Assembly: GCF_003259365.1 (NCBI RefSeq)
Contig: NZ_QLLY01000009.1
Span: 294,435 to 358,434 of the forward strand
Origin: Streptomyces sp. PsTaAH-137
GTDB taxonomy: Bacteria > Actinomycetota > Actinomycetes > Streptomycetales > Streptomycetaceae
DNA length: 64,000 nucleotides
Direction: 5' to 3'
A program made the translations under genes and the position numbers. The notes under the pieces are model-generated. The model was not told the DNA's origin and did not search any database. It was given only the letters and a program-made list of their open reading frames with translations. Positions 35,705-43,367 of the stretch are shown here, piece by piece (within the stretch, counting starts at the first letter, position 1; each line of letters opens with the position of its first letter).

Positions 35705-35750
35705 ACGGAGACGGTTCGCGGGCCGGCACAGCGGTGCCGGCCCGCTCCGT
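35705..35750. terminator. Bidirectional hairpin between convergent NodB-like genes
   Basis: An inner stem CGGGCCGGCAC (35719-35729) with loop AGCG pairs with GTGCCGGCCCG (35734-35744). Outer arms ACGGAG (35705-35710) and CTCCGT (35745-35750) can add to the stem. It lies 4 bp after one stop and 5 bp before the other, as expected of a shared factor-independent terminator without a U-tract. Confidence 0.75.
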
Positions 35751-35755
35751 CATGG

Positions 35756-36823
35756 TCAGCCGGGCAGCCGCTGCACCATGGTGTTGCTGAACACGAAGCG
35801 GTAGCCCGCCTCGACCAGGGCACGGTCGGCAGCCGACTCACCGGTCCACGAAGTGCCCTCCAGCCAGGCCGTGCAGAGCGCGGAGCCGCCGGTGGCCCGG
35901 TCCATGCGCCGCTTCGGCTCGACGACCTCGCGCTCGATGTCCTCGGGCGTCAGCATCGTGCGGGCCAGGGCGTGGGAGGCGGTGTGCGGGGTGACCACAT
36001 GGCCGCGCCGGTGCAGATCGGCGATCTCGTCCCACGTCATGGCGAGACGCTCCCCGCGCGGACTCTCCGGAACGAGCTTGATCCGATGGGCGAGGGCGTA
36101 GTCGTACTGAGCGTCGACCGGGGTGTCCGCGAACGCCGTGCAGACGAAGAACCACCCGGTGACCCCGGCCTCCTCGCAAGCGGCCGCCGCGACGTCGTAG
36201 TTGTCGCGGTAGCCCTCGTAGAACACGGGCAGCAGTCCCGGCCGCGACTTGTGCCACACCCCGCTCTGCGCGAAACGCTCGAGATCGGCGACGTCGACGG
36301 TCGCGAAGTCCTTCGCGTACCCGCGCAGTTCGGCGACCAGGTCGTCCTTCCAACTCGCCGGAGTGTTGTGGTAGTTCACCACGCGGAGATAGTGGCCGGC
36401 TCGAAGGTCGGACTCGGTGCCGTGAGCGCTGATACCGAGGTCGGTCGACAGCGGCAGGCTCGTGGCGGGGGTCTGGCCGGTCGGCGAGGGCGCGCGGGGC
36501 GGGATGCGCCCGGGCCCCAGCCCGACATGGGCCAGGGCCTGCAGCGTCCGTATCAAGGTCTCCTCCTCGCCGGGCGCTTCGAGCTGCGCGCGCGACGCGG
36601 AGAAGGCCTCCGCCAGTTCGGCGTCGGCCGGGCGCGGGGCGCCGGGGGACCGATCGCCCCGGCCCGTCGCCGCGTCGTTGGAGGCCGACGCCGAGCGCAG
36701 GGACACATACATCGGCACACCCCGGCGCTGTGCCACCAGACGCCGACTGGCCTCAAGAGCGGCCTGGGCGGCCTGGGCGATCCGAGGGTTCTGCGAGGTG
36801 AATGCCGTGAAGGAATGAGACAT
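35756..36823 (-). CDS. NodB-like deacetylase-fold protein (fused form)
   Basis: 355 residues. Residues about 1-100 correspond to the small partner protein at 34688, joined by a Pro/Ser/Thr-rich linker (about 100-135, PPRAPSPTGQTPATSLPL) to a CE4/NodB-like domain. The NodB motifs are VVNYHNTPAS, PVFYEGYRDN (usual DD changed to YE), GWFFVCTAFAD and TPHTASHALA with the two metal histidines. GAGGAT precedes the ATG. Promoter region contains AATGAGCA (site C). Likely functions in the amino-sugar pathway. Confidence 0.8.
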   Translation of the reverse strand: MSHSFTAFTSQNPRIAQAAQAALEASRRLVAQRRGVPMYVSLRSASASNDAATGRGDRSPGAPRPADAELAEAFSASRAQLEAPGEEETLIRTLQALAHVGLGPGRIPPRAPSPTGQTPATSLPLSTDLGISAHGTESDLRAGHYLRVVNYHNTPASWKDDLVAELRGYAKDFATVDVADLERFAQSGVWHKSRPGLLPVFYEGYRDNYDVAAAACEEAGVTGWFFVCTAFADTPVDAQYDYALAHRIKLVPESPRGERLAMTWDEIADLHRRGHVVTPHTASHALARTMLTPEDIEREVVEPKRRMDRATGGSALCTAWLEGTSWTGESAADRALVEAGYRFVFSNTMVQRLPG

Positions 36824-36861
36824 GCCAGATCCTCAATGCCGTACTCAACTGACCGTCTCAC

Positions 36862-36920
36862 TCTGCTTATTCGAGCGAGGAGCGGCAAGAGCAGGCAGGT
36901 TCTGACTGATATTGCTCATT
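36862..36920. promoter_or_regulatory. Candidate operator upstream of the fused NodB-like gene (site C)
   Basis: On the minus strand CGAATGAGCAATA (read from 36922 to 36910) and CGAATAAGCAG (36872 to 36862) give two related words. AATGAGCA is identical to site A and GAGCAATA to site B. Placement immediately upstream of the start fits repressor control. Confidence 0.5.
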
Positions 36921-36932
36921 CGGGTGAGCCTG

Positions 36933-37220
36933 TCACTGCACGGCGCCGTCCGGGATGCACACGTATCCCGGGCCCCACCCGTTGCGTTCCACGTGGCTGG
37001 GCTCCGTGGTGTGAAGGCAGAAGAGCCAGGCCTCACGGTACGAGGGGTCCGTCAGGATCAGCTTCTGCTCGGCCTGATCGGCGCGGAGGAAACTGTCATA
37101 GGCCTCGTTCGACATGAGGACCGTACCGGACCCCGGCTCGGGGTCGGCGGCCGAGGCCGGGCCGGCCCAGGCCACGGACGCGAACAAGGCCAGGAGGACG
37201 GTGGCGGTGCGGATACGCAT
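36933..37220 (-). CDS. Small secreted protein
   Basis: 95 residues with a clear Sec signal peptide: MRIRTATVLLALFASVAWAG followed by PASAADP (cleavage probably after ASA). The mature part of about 69 residues contains two cysteines (LFCLHTT and GYVCIPDG), which could form a disulfide. GAGGGAG lies upstream of the ATG. No family recognised. Confidence 0.72.
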   Translation of the reverse strand: MRIRTATVLLALFASVAWAGPASAADPEPGSGTVLMSNEAYDSFLRADQAEQKLILTDPSYREAWLFCLHTTEPSHVERNGWGPGYVCIPDGAVQ

Positions 37221-37354
37221 CTGAAGGGGCTCCCTCTTTCGACGACGGAACATCGCCTGCTCAACTCCGCAGCCCCGGCTTGGTCACGCCGCCGACGAAC
37301 GCGGCAGGGCCGACGGTGTCGGGCCTGCCGCATGTCCTCCCCGGTCTCGTCCTC

Positions 37355-37621
37355 TCAGCTCCCCGTGCTGCGCAGGTTCTCCCGTACCTTGGCGATCGCG
37401 AAGCCCCAGCCCTGCTGGACGGTGGGCTCGGCGGGGACGGCGATCTCGTCGGGGTTGGCGAGCACGTCGAGCAGGACGGGCCCCGGTTCGGCGAAGGCCC
37501 GCGAGACGGCGTCGGCGAGGTCCTCGGCCCGTTCGACGCGGATGCCCTTGATGCCCAGAGCCCTGGCTACGGCGGCGAAGTCCGGGTTGTCCAGGACGGT
37601 GCCGGTGCGCGCACTGGCGAT
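37355..37621 (-). pseudogene. C-terminal remnant of a thiamine-diphosphate enzyme (pyruvate oxidase/PoxB-like)
   Basis: Translation from about 37621 to the stop at 37355 gives residues such as TVLDNPDFAAVARALGIK, PGPVLLDVLANPDEIAVP and IAKVRENLRSTGS. These match the end of pyruvate dehydrogenase (quinone)/acetolactate-synthase-type proteins, where the binding domain closes. An in-frame TAA sits at 37622-37624 directly upstream and there is no start codon or ribosome site, so about 490 residues are missing. A clear fossil of a larger gene. Confidence 0.72.
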
Positions 37622-37699
37622 TTAGCCGATGGCGCCCGGGCCCGTCCCCACCACCCTGGGTCGGGCCAGGTACCCGCACACCCCCGTCAGGAGGGCTCC

Positions 37700-38458
37700 A
37701 TGGGCTCCACGCGTCAACGTCCCCCGCGCAGACTGCTCGGCGTGCTCGCGGCCACCGCCGTCGCGTTCACTCTCTTCTCCTCGGCCACGACCACGGCGGG
37801 CGCCGCCGACACCGCGGCCACCGCCACGCATACCGCCACCACGCGATCCGCCGCCGCGCAGCCGCTGTCCACCAGCACGCCGGTCGTCTTCGTGCACGGC
37901 TACACCGGCAACGCCTCCAACTGGGTCACGGCCATGAGCGTCTTCCGCGCCAGCGGCTGGTCCAGCTCCAACCTCTTCGAGTACGAGTACAACTCGTACG
38001 GCAACAACATCACCAACGCCCAGGGCCTCGCCTCCTACGTCAACACCGTGAAGGCGCGGACCGGGGCGAGCAAGGTCGCCATCGTCAACCACTCGATGGG
38101 CGGGCTGGTCAGCCAGTACTACCTGAAGGTGTTGGGCGGGAACACCAGCGTCAGCCACCTCGCCTCGATCGCGGGCGCCAACCACGGCACCACCTACGCG
38201 AGCGCCTGCCTGATCTACACGACCTGTCAGCAGATGTATCCGGGCTCCTCGTTCATCTCCCAGATCTCCTCCGGTGACGAGACGCCCGGCTCCACCAAGT
38301 ACGCCACCTGGTACTCGGCGTGCGACGGCATCATCATCCCGTACACGAGCACCCGCCTGGACGGCGCGACCAACAACAACGTGGCCTGCCAGACCCACAT
38401 CGGCTATCTGACGGACACGGTCGTGCTCGGCCAGATCGCCCGCTTCGTCGCTTCCTGA
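37700..38458 (+). CDS. Secreted lipase (LipA-like, alpha/beta hydrolase)
   Basis: 252 residues with a long signal peptide (RRLLGVLAATAVAFTLFSSA, cleavage near TTTAGAA). The mature enzyme has the oxyanion region PVVFVHGYTGNASNW, nucleophile VNHSMGGLV, aspartate in CDGIIIPY and histidine in CQTHIGYL, with cysteines CLIYTTC and CDG likely bonded. The pattern matches Streptomyces triacylglycerol lipases of the LipA group. GGAGGG upstream of the ATG. Confidence 0.88.
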   Translation: MGSTRQRPPRRLLGVLAATAVAFTLFSSATTTAGAADTAATATHTATTRSAAAQPLSTSTPVVFVHGYTGNASNWVTAMSVFRASGWSSSNLFEYEYNSYGNNITNAQGLASYVNTVKARTGASKVAIVNHSMGGLVSQYYLKVLGGNTSVSHLASIAGANHGTTYASACLIYTTCQQMYPGSSFISQISSGDETPGSTKYATWYSACDGIIIPYTSTRLDGATNNNVACQTHIGYLTDTVVLGQIARFVAS

Positions 38459-38472
38459 CCCTCGCTCCGGCC

Positions 38473-38510
38473 GAGGGCGCGGCGGAGCGAGATCGCCCCG
38501 CCGCGCCCTC
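38473..38510. terminator. Long bidirectional hairpin between lipase and transpeptidase
   Basis: Arms GAGGGCGCGGCGG (38473-38485) and CCGCCGCGCCCTC (38498-38510) pair over 13 bp around a 12-base loop, midway between two convergent stops. No U-tract, as is common in Streptomyces. Confidence 0.8.
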
Positions 38511-38528
38511 ACGCGGATTCCCGGAGGA

Positions 38529-39227
38529 TCAGGTCCCCGGCTTGCGCCCGTAGACGAAGACGTCGTCGCCCGTCTTCAGGAGAGACCAGTACTTCTTCGC
38601 GGTCGTCTTCGTCATGTTGACGCAGCCGTGCGAACCCGGCGGGTTCCACATGCTGACGCCCACCGAGTGGAACGCCTCCCCGCCGTCGAAGAACTGGCTG
38701 TACGGCATCGGCACGTTGTAGATCGTCGACACATGGTCGATGTGCCGCCAGTAGATCTTCTTCAGCCCGGTGCGCGTCTCGTATCCGTTACGGCCCGTGC
38801 GGACCGGGACCGGCCCGTAGACGAGGTTCTTTCCGTCCTGGATCCAGCTGAGCTGAAGCGTGAGGTTGACGCAGGCGATCCGCCCCTTGTTGACCGGGCA
38901 CTTTCCCGCTTTGTTCGGGGTGTTGCCGACCGCTTTCTGCTTGTTCATCAGGTCCATCACGCCCCAGGTGACGGGACCGGCGTAACCGATGTTCGGGGTG
39001 ATGCCGTGTTTCGTCTGGAAGGCCTTGATGGCCTTGCAGTCGGTGGCGGACTGCTTGCCGTCGACCGGACGGCCGAGAAACTTCTCGACCTGCTTCTGAT
39101 GCGGCCCCGTCTGCGTCGTACAGCTTCCGGCCGCCTGCGCCGGTGCCGTGCCGACCGCGAGCGCGAACGGCGCGACAAGTCCGGCGACCGCGGCCGCCCC
39201 GACGACCCGTCTGCGATGGTCCCCCAT
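38529..39227 (-). CDS. L,D-transpeptidase with peptidoglycan-binding domain
   Basis: 232 residues. Signal peptide RRVVGAAAVAGLVAPFALAV ending AQAAG, then a PG_binding_1-like region (KFLGRPVDGKQSATDCKAIK, ITPNIGYAGPVTWG) and a YkuD catalytic domain. Catalytic residues are HSVG and SHGCVNM (His and nucleophilic Cys). Makes 3-3 cross-links in peptidoglycan or removes them. GAGAGGAT before the ATG. Confidence 0.92.
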   Translation of the reverse strand: MGDHRRRVVGAAAVAGLVAPFALAVGTAPAQAAGSCTTQTGPHQKQVEKFLGRPVDGKQSATDCKAIKAFQTKHGITPNIGYAGPVTWGVMDLMNKQKAVGNTPNKAGKCPVNKGRIACVNLTLQLSWIQDGKNLVYGPVPVRTGRNGYETRTGLKKIYWRHIDHVSTIYNVPMPYSQFFDGGEAFHSVGVSMWNPPGSHGCVNMTKTTAKKYWSLLKTGDDVFVYGRKPGT

Positions 39228-39948
39228 GACCGATCCTCTCCCTGGATTCCGAGACCCGCCTCGAATCCCGGCCGAGGCACGCCCGAGCGCCGACACCTGA
39301 GGGTGCGGAGACTCTGCCCGGCTAGACGAGTCCTCGGGGTCAGGGGTTGTACGGGGTTGGCGGCTGGTACGAAACGATGACAACCGCGGTTGGTCATGGT
39401 CGGCACCCTGAGACCCGGGGAGGGAGATCCGGCGATTCGGTCCTCGCCGGTGTCAGATGTGGTGCTGCAGCCAGACCACCAGCAGACTCACCGCTGCGGA
39501 ACCGGCGCTGTAGGCGGCGCCCCGCATCATTTCGTCGATGACCGACCGGCCGTTCTTCAGTCTCCATACGCGCAGGCGGCACGCTACGCGGGCCAGTCGT
39601 CCCGGGCTGGACGCTCGGGTGTTGCTAAGCTGTTGCAAAACGGCATCTCCGTTGGGTTCGAGTTCCGAATGGGGAAGGCCGCGCAGGGAGTTCACATCGG
39701 CAGGTTCCTAGGCCTGACGCCGGGAGAACTCCCTTTTGCGTTGGCGAGATCCTACGAGGCTTTACATCCGAAATTGATCTCGTTTCTCTGCGCCACGCGC
39801 ACAAATCTTTACGCATTCATTTAGTGACGCTCTGTCATCAACTGTTGTCCGGTTCTTATGCCGCAGTTCGGCGGGGCGGGGTCAGCTGCCTTGTCGCAGG
39901 CGAAAAACCCGGCGACTTCGGAGATCGTCACCGGGATACTGGTCGGCC
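39228..39948. other. 720-bp region without a convincing gene
   Basis: Between the transpeptidase start and the APH-family gene. It contains a somewhat AT-richer stretch (39720-39850). I see only weak coding candidates, the best being the small frame described at 39453-39695. No tRNA, clear repeat or terminator visible. Confidence 0.4.
39453..39695 (-). CDS. Possible small membrane protein (weak candidate)
   Basis: An open frame of 80 codons whose C-terminal about 28 residues look like a hydrophobic helix (MMRGAAYSAGSAAVSLLVVW) ending LQHHI. The N-terminal part does not look conserved, and the true start may be much further in, giving a very short peptide. No good ribosome site. Included because a terminal amphipathic/transmembrane pattern is present in an otherwise empty region. 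Confidence 0.25.
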   Translation of the reverse strand: MNSLRGLPHSELEPNGDAVLQQLSNTRASSPGRLARVACRLRVWRLKNGRSVIDEMMRGAAYSAGSAAVSLLVVWLQHHI

Positions 39949-40695
39949 ATGGATGAGGTCGAAGTCGTCGTCGCCCATGCGGAGCGTGCGACTCTGCGGG
40001 TCGGCGACGTGTTCTTGAAGGTGGACGCCGATCAGGCGCGCATCGACGTCGAGGTCGAGGCGATGGCCCTGGCGCCGGTCCCGACCCCGGAGGTCCTGTG
40101 GCGCAAGCCGCCGGTGCTCGCGATCACCGCCGTGCCGGGGACGACGCTCGGGCGCCTCGGTGGGCCGGCGACCGGGTCGCCGTCGGCATGGGCCGCGGCG
40201 GGCGCCGCCATCCGGAAGCTGCACGACGCGCCGCTGCCCCCTCGGCCGGGCCGGGCCGGCCGGAGTATTGACGCGCTGGCGGCGGAACTCGACGAGGAGT
40301 GCGCGCTGCTCGTGGCGAACGGCGTTCTGCCCGCCGACCTGGTCACCCGCAGTCGCCAGGTCGCGGAGGCCGCGTTCCGGCCGTGGACCGCGGCGTTCAC
40401 GCACGGCGACCTGCAGATCGCGCACGTCTTCGTCGACGGCGACGAGGTCACGGGCATCATCGACTGGTCCGAGGCGGGCCAGGGCGATGCCCTGTACGAC
40501 CTCGCCACCTTCACGCTCGGCCACGAGGAGCACCTCGACGACGTCATCGCGGGCTACGGCACCGACGTCGACCTCGACGTGATCCACGCGTGGTGGTCGT
40601 TGCGAAGCCTGTTGGCGGTTCGCTGGCTGGCCGAGCACGGCTTCGACCCCTTCGCGCCGGGGTGTGAGGTCGACGTGCTGAAATCCCGGATGTGA
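39949..40695 (+). CDS. APH-family (aminoglycoside/choline kinase fold) phosphotransferase
   Basis: 248 residues. The catalytic loop TAAFTHGDLQIAHVFVDGD and the metal aspartate in GIIDWSEAGQG are the Brenner motif of APH enzymes. The substrate may be an aminoglycoside, choline or another small molecule; resistance is not proven. The N-terminal ATP-binding lobe is compact. Monocistronic. Confidence 0.85.
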   Translation: MDEVEVVVAHAERATLRVGDVFLKVDADQARIDVEVEAMALAPVPTPEVLWRKPPVLAITAVPGTTLGRLGGPATGSPSAWAAAGAAIRKLHDAPLPPRPGRAGRSIDALAAELDEECALLVANGVLPADLVTRSRQVAEAAFRPWTAAFTHGDLQIAHVFVDGDEVTGIIDWSEAGQGDALYDLATFTLGHEEHLDDVIAGYGTDVDLDVIHAWWSLRSLLAVRWLAEHGFDPFAPGCEVDVLKSRM

Positions 40696-40776
40696 GACGG
40701 GGCGAACCCCGAAGGTGCGATACCTCCGGAGATCGCCCGCGAGCTCATCCAGGGAAGAGGTGTGCGGTCCCGGCGG

Positions 40777-41448
40777 TCAGCCGGTACCGCCGTCGTCGGT
40801 CCCGCGCCACGACCTGGTCAGGAACGCCCCGACGTCGGCGATCTCCTGCGCGGAGATGCCGTGGCCCATGTGCCGGTACGTGCGTTCCGTCAGGTCGGCG
40901 CCGGACGCCTCGCGCAGCCAGGTGCCGGTGCGGGCCACGAGATCGGCGGGGATCACCCGGTCATCGGTGTCGCGCCCCCAGAAGAGCGGGAGCCCCGTCA
41001 GCCGCCCCGGGGCCTCGGGCAGCTCGGCGTCCCACGGCAGGGTTCCGGACAGGAGGACCGCGGCGGCGAACTGTTGCGGCCGGGAGAGGATCAGGCCGCC
41101 GGCCATGGCCATACCGCCGGAGAATCCGAGCACGCTCACGCTCGTGTGCTGGGAGCGCACCGACTCCAGCCAGTCGAACAGCCACTGGGCGGTTCGGCCG
41201 ATCGATTCCGGTACGGGCCGGCCGATGCCGCGATTCGCGAACCAGGCGTAACCGGCACCCTCCGCGATCGGGGCCCGTACGGAGGCGACAGTGACGCCTG
41301 CGGGCAGGTGGTCCGCCAGGTCGGCGAAGGACCGTTCGTCGGCGCCGCGGCCGTGCAGCGCGATCAGCAGGGGGGTTCCCTCGCGCTGCTCAGGCGGAGC
41401 GGACCAGGCGACGACAGGGCTGGTGGGGAAGTGCACGGGATCTCTCAT
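40777..41448 (-). CDS. Alpha/beta hydrolase, phospholipase/carboxylesterase family
   Basis: 223 residues. Oxyanion region LLIALHGRGADERSF, nucleophile LGFSGGMAMAGG, and Asp/His in FWGRDTDDRVIP and YRHMGHGISAQE. Such enzymes hydrolyse short esters or deacylate thioesters. Downstream of a DoxX gene with 50 bp spacing, so possibly co-transcribed. Confidence 0.85.
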   Translation of the reverse strand: MRDPVHFPTSPVVAWSAPPEQREGTPLLIALHGRGADERSFADLADHLPAGVTVASVRAPIAEGAGYAWFANRGIGRPVPESIGRTAQWLFDWLESVRSQHTSVSVLGFSGGMAMAGGLILSRPQQFAAAVLLSGTLPWDAELPEAPGRLTGLPLFWGRDTDDRVIPADLVARTGTWLREASGADLTERTYRHMGHGISAQEIADVGAFLTRSWRGTDDGGTG

Positions 41449-41498
41449 CTTCGGCGGGTTCTACGTCGTGGCGCTCGCCGGGCGAGCGAGGGAGGGGT

Positions 41499-41933
41499 TC
41501 AGCGACCGGCTGGGGCAACGGCCTTGCGCCTGGTCAGCACGTGGTCGATGCTGTAGCGCCCGGTGCCGGAGGCGATGAGGAGCACGACGGATACTCCGAG
41601 CAGCAGGACGAGTTCGTATCCGCCCTGGTCCACGAAGAGTCCGGCACCCGCGTGCACGAAGGTGAACGCTCCCGCCATGTCCAGCAGGAGCAGCACCCCC
41701 GCCACAGGTACGGCAAAACCGAGGAAGAGGGCGGCGCCGGCGCCCAGTTCGACGAGGGCTGCGTACCAGGCCGAGGCATGTGCCGCAGGGACGCCGGATT
41801 GGTCGAAGAAGGCGGCGGTGCCGTCGATACCGTTCGTGAACAGCTTCTGCCAGCCGTGGGCGAAGAAGACCGCTCCGGTGGCCAGGCGGGCCAGGAGGAG
41901 CACGATCTGGCGAACGGATGAGGGAAGAGACAT
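41499..41933 (-). CDS. DoxX-family membrane protein
   Basis: 144 residues with four hydrophobic helices: LARLATGAVFFAHGWQKLF, ALVELGAGAALFLGFAVPVA, GVLLLLDMAGAFTFV and LVLLLGVSVVLLIAS. HGWQKLF is the DoxX signature after helix 1. Family members act in redox or thiol homeostasis membranes. The ATG at 41933 is where conservation starts; AGGAAG lies 10-11 bases upstream. Confidence 0.85.
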   Translation of the reverse strand: MSLPSSVRQIVLLLARLATGAVFFAHGWQKLFTNGIDGTAAFFDQSGVPAAHASAWYAALVELGAGAALFLGFAVPVAGVLLLLDMAGAFTFVHAGAGLFVDQGGYELVLLLGVSVVLLIASGTGRYSIDHVLTRRKAVAPAGR

Positions 41934-42027
41934 GTCGTGGATTGCTTCCTGCCGGGGGAGAGGCCGACGGCCCGAACCGGTGATGTGAGTGGTGAGAGTG
42001 GTCAGGGTGCTGAGGACCCTCGCGTGC

Positions 42028-42603
42028 TCATCGGGAGAGGCTGAAGCCGCCGGTCCAGGAGATCTTCTCCGCGGCGGCGAGGGTGATCTGAAGGAAGCCG
42101 ATGGCCTCCAGCTCACGGGCCCGCTTGAGGCTGCCGGCGTCGATCGCCTTCAGCCCGCCGCTGGTCACGATGTCGGTCACGACGGACTTCGCGTCGTCGT
42201 TGTCACCGGCGATGACCACCGTCGTGGATTCCGCGCCGACCGAGCCCGAGGTGAGGGTCGAGGCGAAAGTGGTGTTGAACGCCTTCACGACGTGCGCGTT
42301 CGGGAGAGCGGCGGCGATCTGGGCGGTGGCGGAGGAGTCCGCGGGGACGTCCAGGCCGTCGAAGGTCTCGAAGTCGACGGGGTTGGTGATGTCGATGACG
42401 GTCTTCCCGTCGAACTGTCCCGCCCGCTCATTGAGCACCTGCCGCACGGCCGGGTAGGGGACCGCGAGGACGACGACGTCTCCGGAGAGTGCCTTGCCGG
42501 CGTCGTCGCGGGTGAAGAGTTCGGCGCTGCCGCCGCCCTTGCGGACGAGGGCCGAGATCGCCTGGGCCATGGTGCCTGCACCGATGACAGATACGTGCGT
42601 CAT
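42028..42603 (-). CDS. NADPH-dependent F420 reductase-like protein
   Basis: 191 residues. Rossmann start VSVIGAGTMAQAISALVRK, then VVVLAVPYPAVRQVL, IDITNPVDFETFDG and VKAFNTTFASTL, as in Fno-type F420:NADP oxidoreductase and related NAD(P)-binding proteins. Catalyses hydride transfer between F420 and NADP in characterised members. Divergent from a MarR gene with two palindromes between, so probably its target. Confidence 0.85.
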   Translation of the reverse strand: MTHVSVIGAGTMAQAISALVRKGGGSAELFTRDDAGKALSGDVVVLAVPYPAVRQVLNERAGQFDGKTVIDITNPVDFETFDGLDVPADSSATAQIAAALPNAHVVKAFNTTFASTLTSGSVGAESTTVVIAGDNDDAKSVVTDIVTSGGLKAIDAGSLKRARELEAIGFLQITLAAAEKISWTGGFSLSR

Positions 42604-42622
42604 GATCGCAATCCTTTCGGAA

Positions 42623-42672
42623 GGTTGTCGCTACAACTGAGACCGTACGTCGGAAAGGTTGTAGCGTCAACC
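42623..42672. promoter_or_regulatory. Two MarR operators between F420 reductase-like and MarR genes
   Basis: Site 1: GTTGT-CGCT-ACAAC (42624-42637) preceded by G. Site 2: GGTTG-TAGCGT-CAACC (42657-42672). Site 1 and the reverse complement of site 2 differ at only a few positions (GGTTGTCGCTACAAC versus GGTTGACGCTACAAC). The pair sits in an 87-bp divergent region and would place one MarR dimer near each promoter. Confidence 0.8.
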
Positions 42673-42690
42673 ATTGGTTAGGATGGGCCC

Positions 42691-43179
42691 ATGAGCACTC
42701 GTTGGCTGGACCGGCAGGAGATGACCGCGTGGGTGCGCCTGGTGGCGGTGATGGAACTGCTGCCGGGCGCTCTCGACACGCAGCTGCGCCGTGACGCGGA
42801 CCTGACCCACTTCGACTACTACGTGCTCGTCGTGCTCTCGGAAGCGCCCGACACCACACTGCGCATGACCGCGCTGGCGGACCGCACCAACGCCACGCTT
42901 CCCCGTCTCTCCCACGTGGTGCGGCGGCTGGAGGAGCGGGGTCTGGTGGCCCGTTTCCCCTGCCCGGAGAACAAGCGGGCGACCAACGCGCGCCTCACCG
43001 AGGCCGGCCAGGAGAAGCTTGCCGCCGCCGCGCCCGGTCACGTCGAGACCGTGAGAAACAACGTCATCGACGCCCTGACGCCTGAACAACTGGACCAGCT
43101 CGCCGATATCGCGGGCGCCGTTCTCGAACGCCTGGACCCCAACAGCACCATGACCAAGGCGCTCGATCAGACGACGTGA
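42691..43179 (+). CDS. MarR-family regulator
   Basis: 162 residues. Winged helix-turn-helix: LRMTALADRTNATLPRLSHV (recognition helix), VRRLEERGLVARF and the wing CPENKRATNARLTEAG. Flanking helices form the dimer. Likely represses its own gene and the divergent F420 reductase-like gene through the two adjacent palindromes. Confidence 0.92.
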   Translation: MSTRWLDRQEMTAWVRLVAVMELLPGALDTQLRRDADLTHFDYYVLVVLSEAPDTTLRMTALADRTNATLPRLSHVVRRLEERGLVARFPCPENKRATNARLTEAGQEKLAAAAPGHVETVRNNVIDALTPEQLDQLADIAGAVLERLDPNSTMTKALDQTT

Positions 43180-43239
43180 CCCGGGCCGGTCGGCGGACCG
43201 GAGCGGCACGCCGCGGCCACCGTCACGACCCCTCCGCAC

Positions 43240-43254
43240 TTGCCGGTTCGGCAA
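43240..43254 (+). terminator. Short hairpin downstream of the MarR gene
   Basis: TTGCCG-GTT-CGGCAA is a perfect 6-bp stem followed by CTTTGTG. It lies 60 bp after the MarR stop and 113 bp before the methyltransferase start. Could be a weak terminator or a palindromic operator. Confidence 0.35.
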
Positions 43255-43367
43255 CTTTGTGTGCGCGTTCGTCTGGACCCGAGCAGGATCGACAGTGCGC
43301 CTCGCGCGGGGAAGGCCCGGGCGGCGACGCGGCACTGTAGGGCAGCACGAACAACGGGAGGCATCCG

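Noticed and set aside
39390..39824. A 144-codon plus-strand frame in the gap before the APH-family gene
   Set aside because: No conserved motif, signal sequence or ribosome site; codon use is not GC-biased at third positions in its second half.
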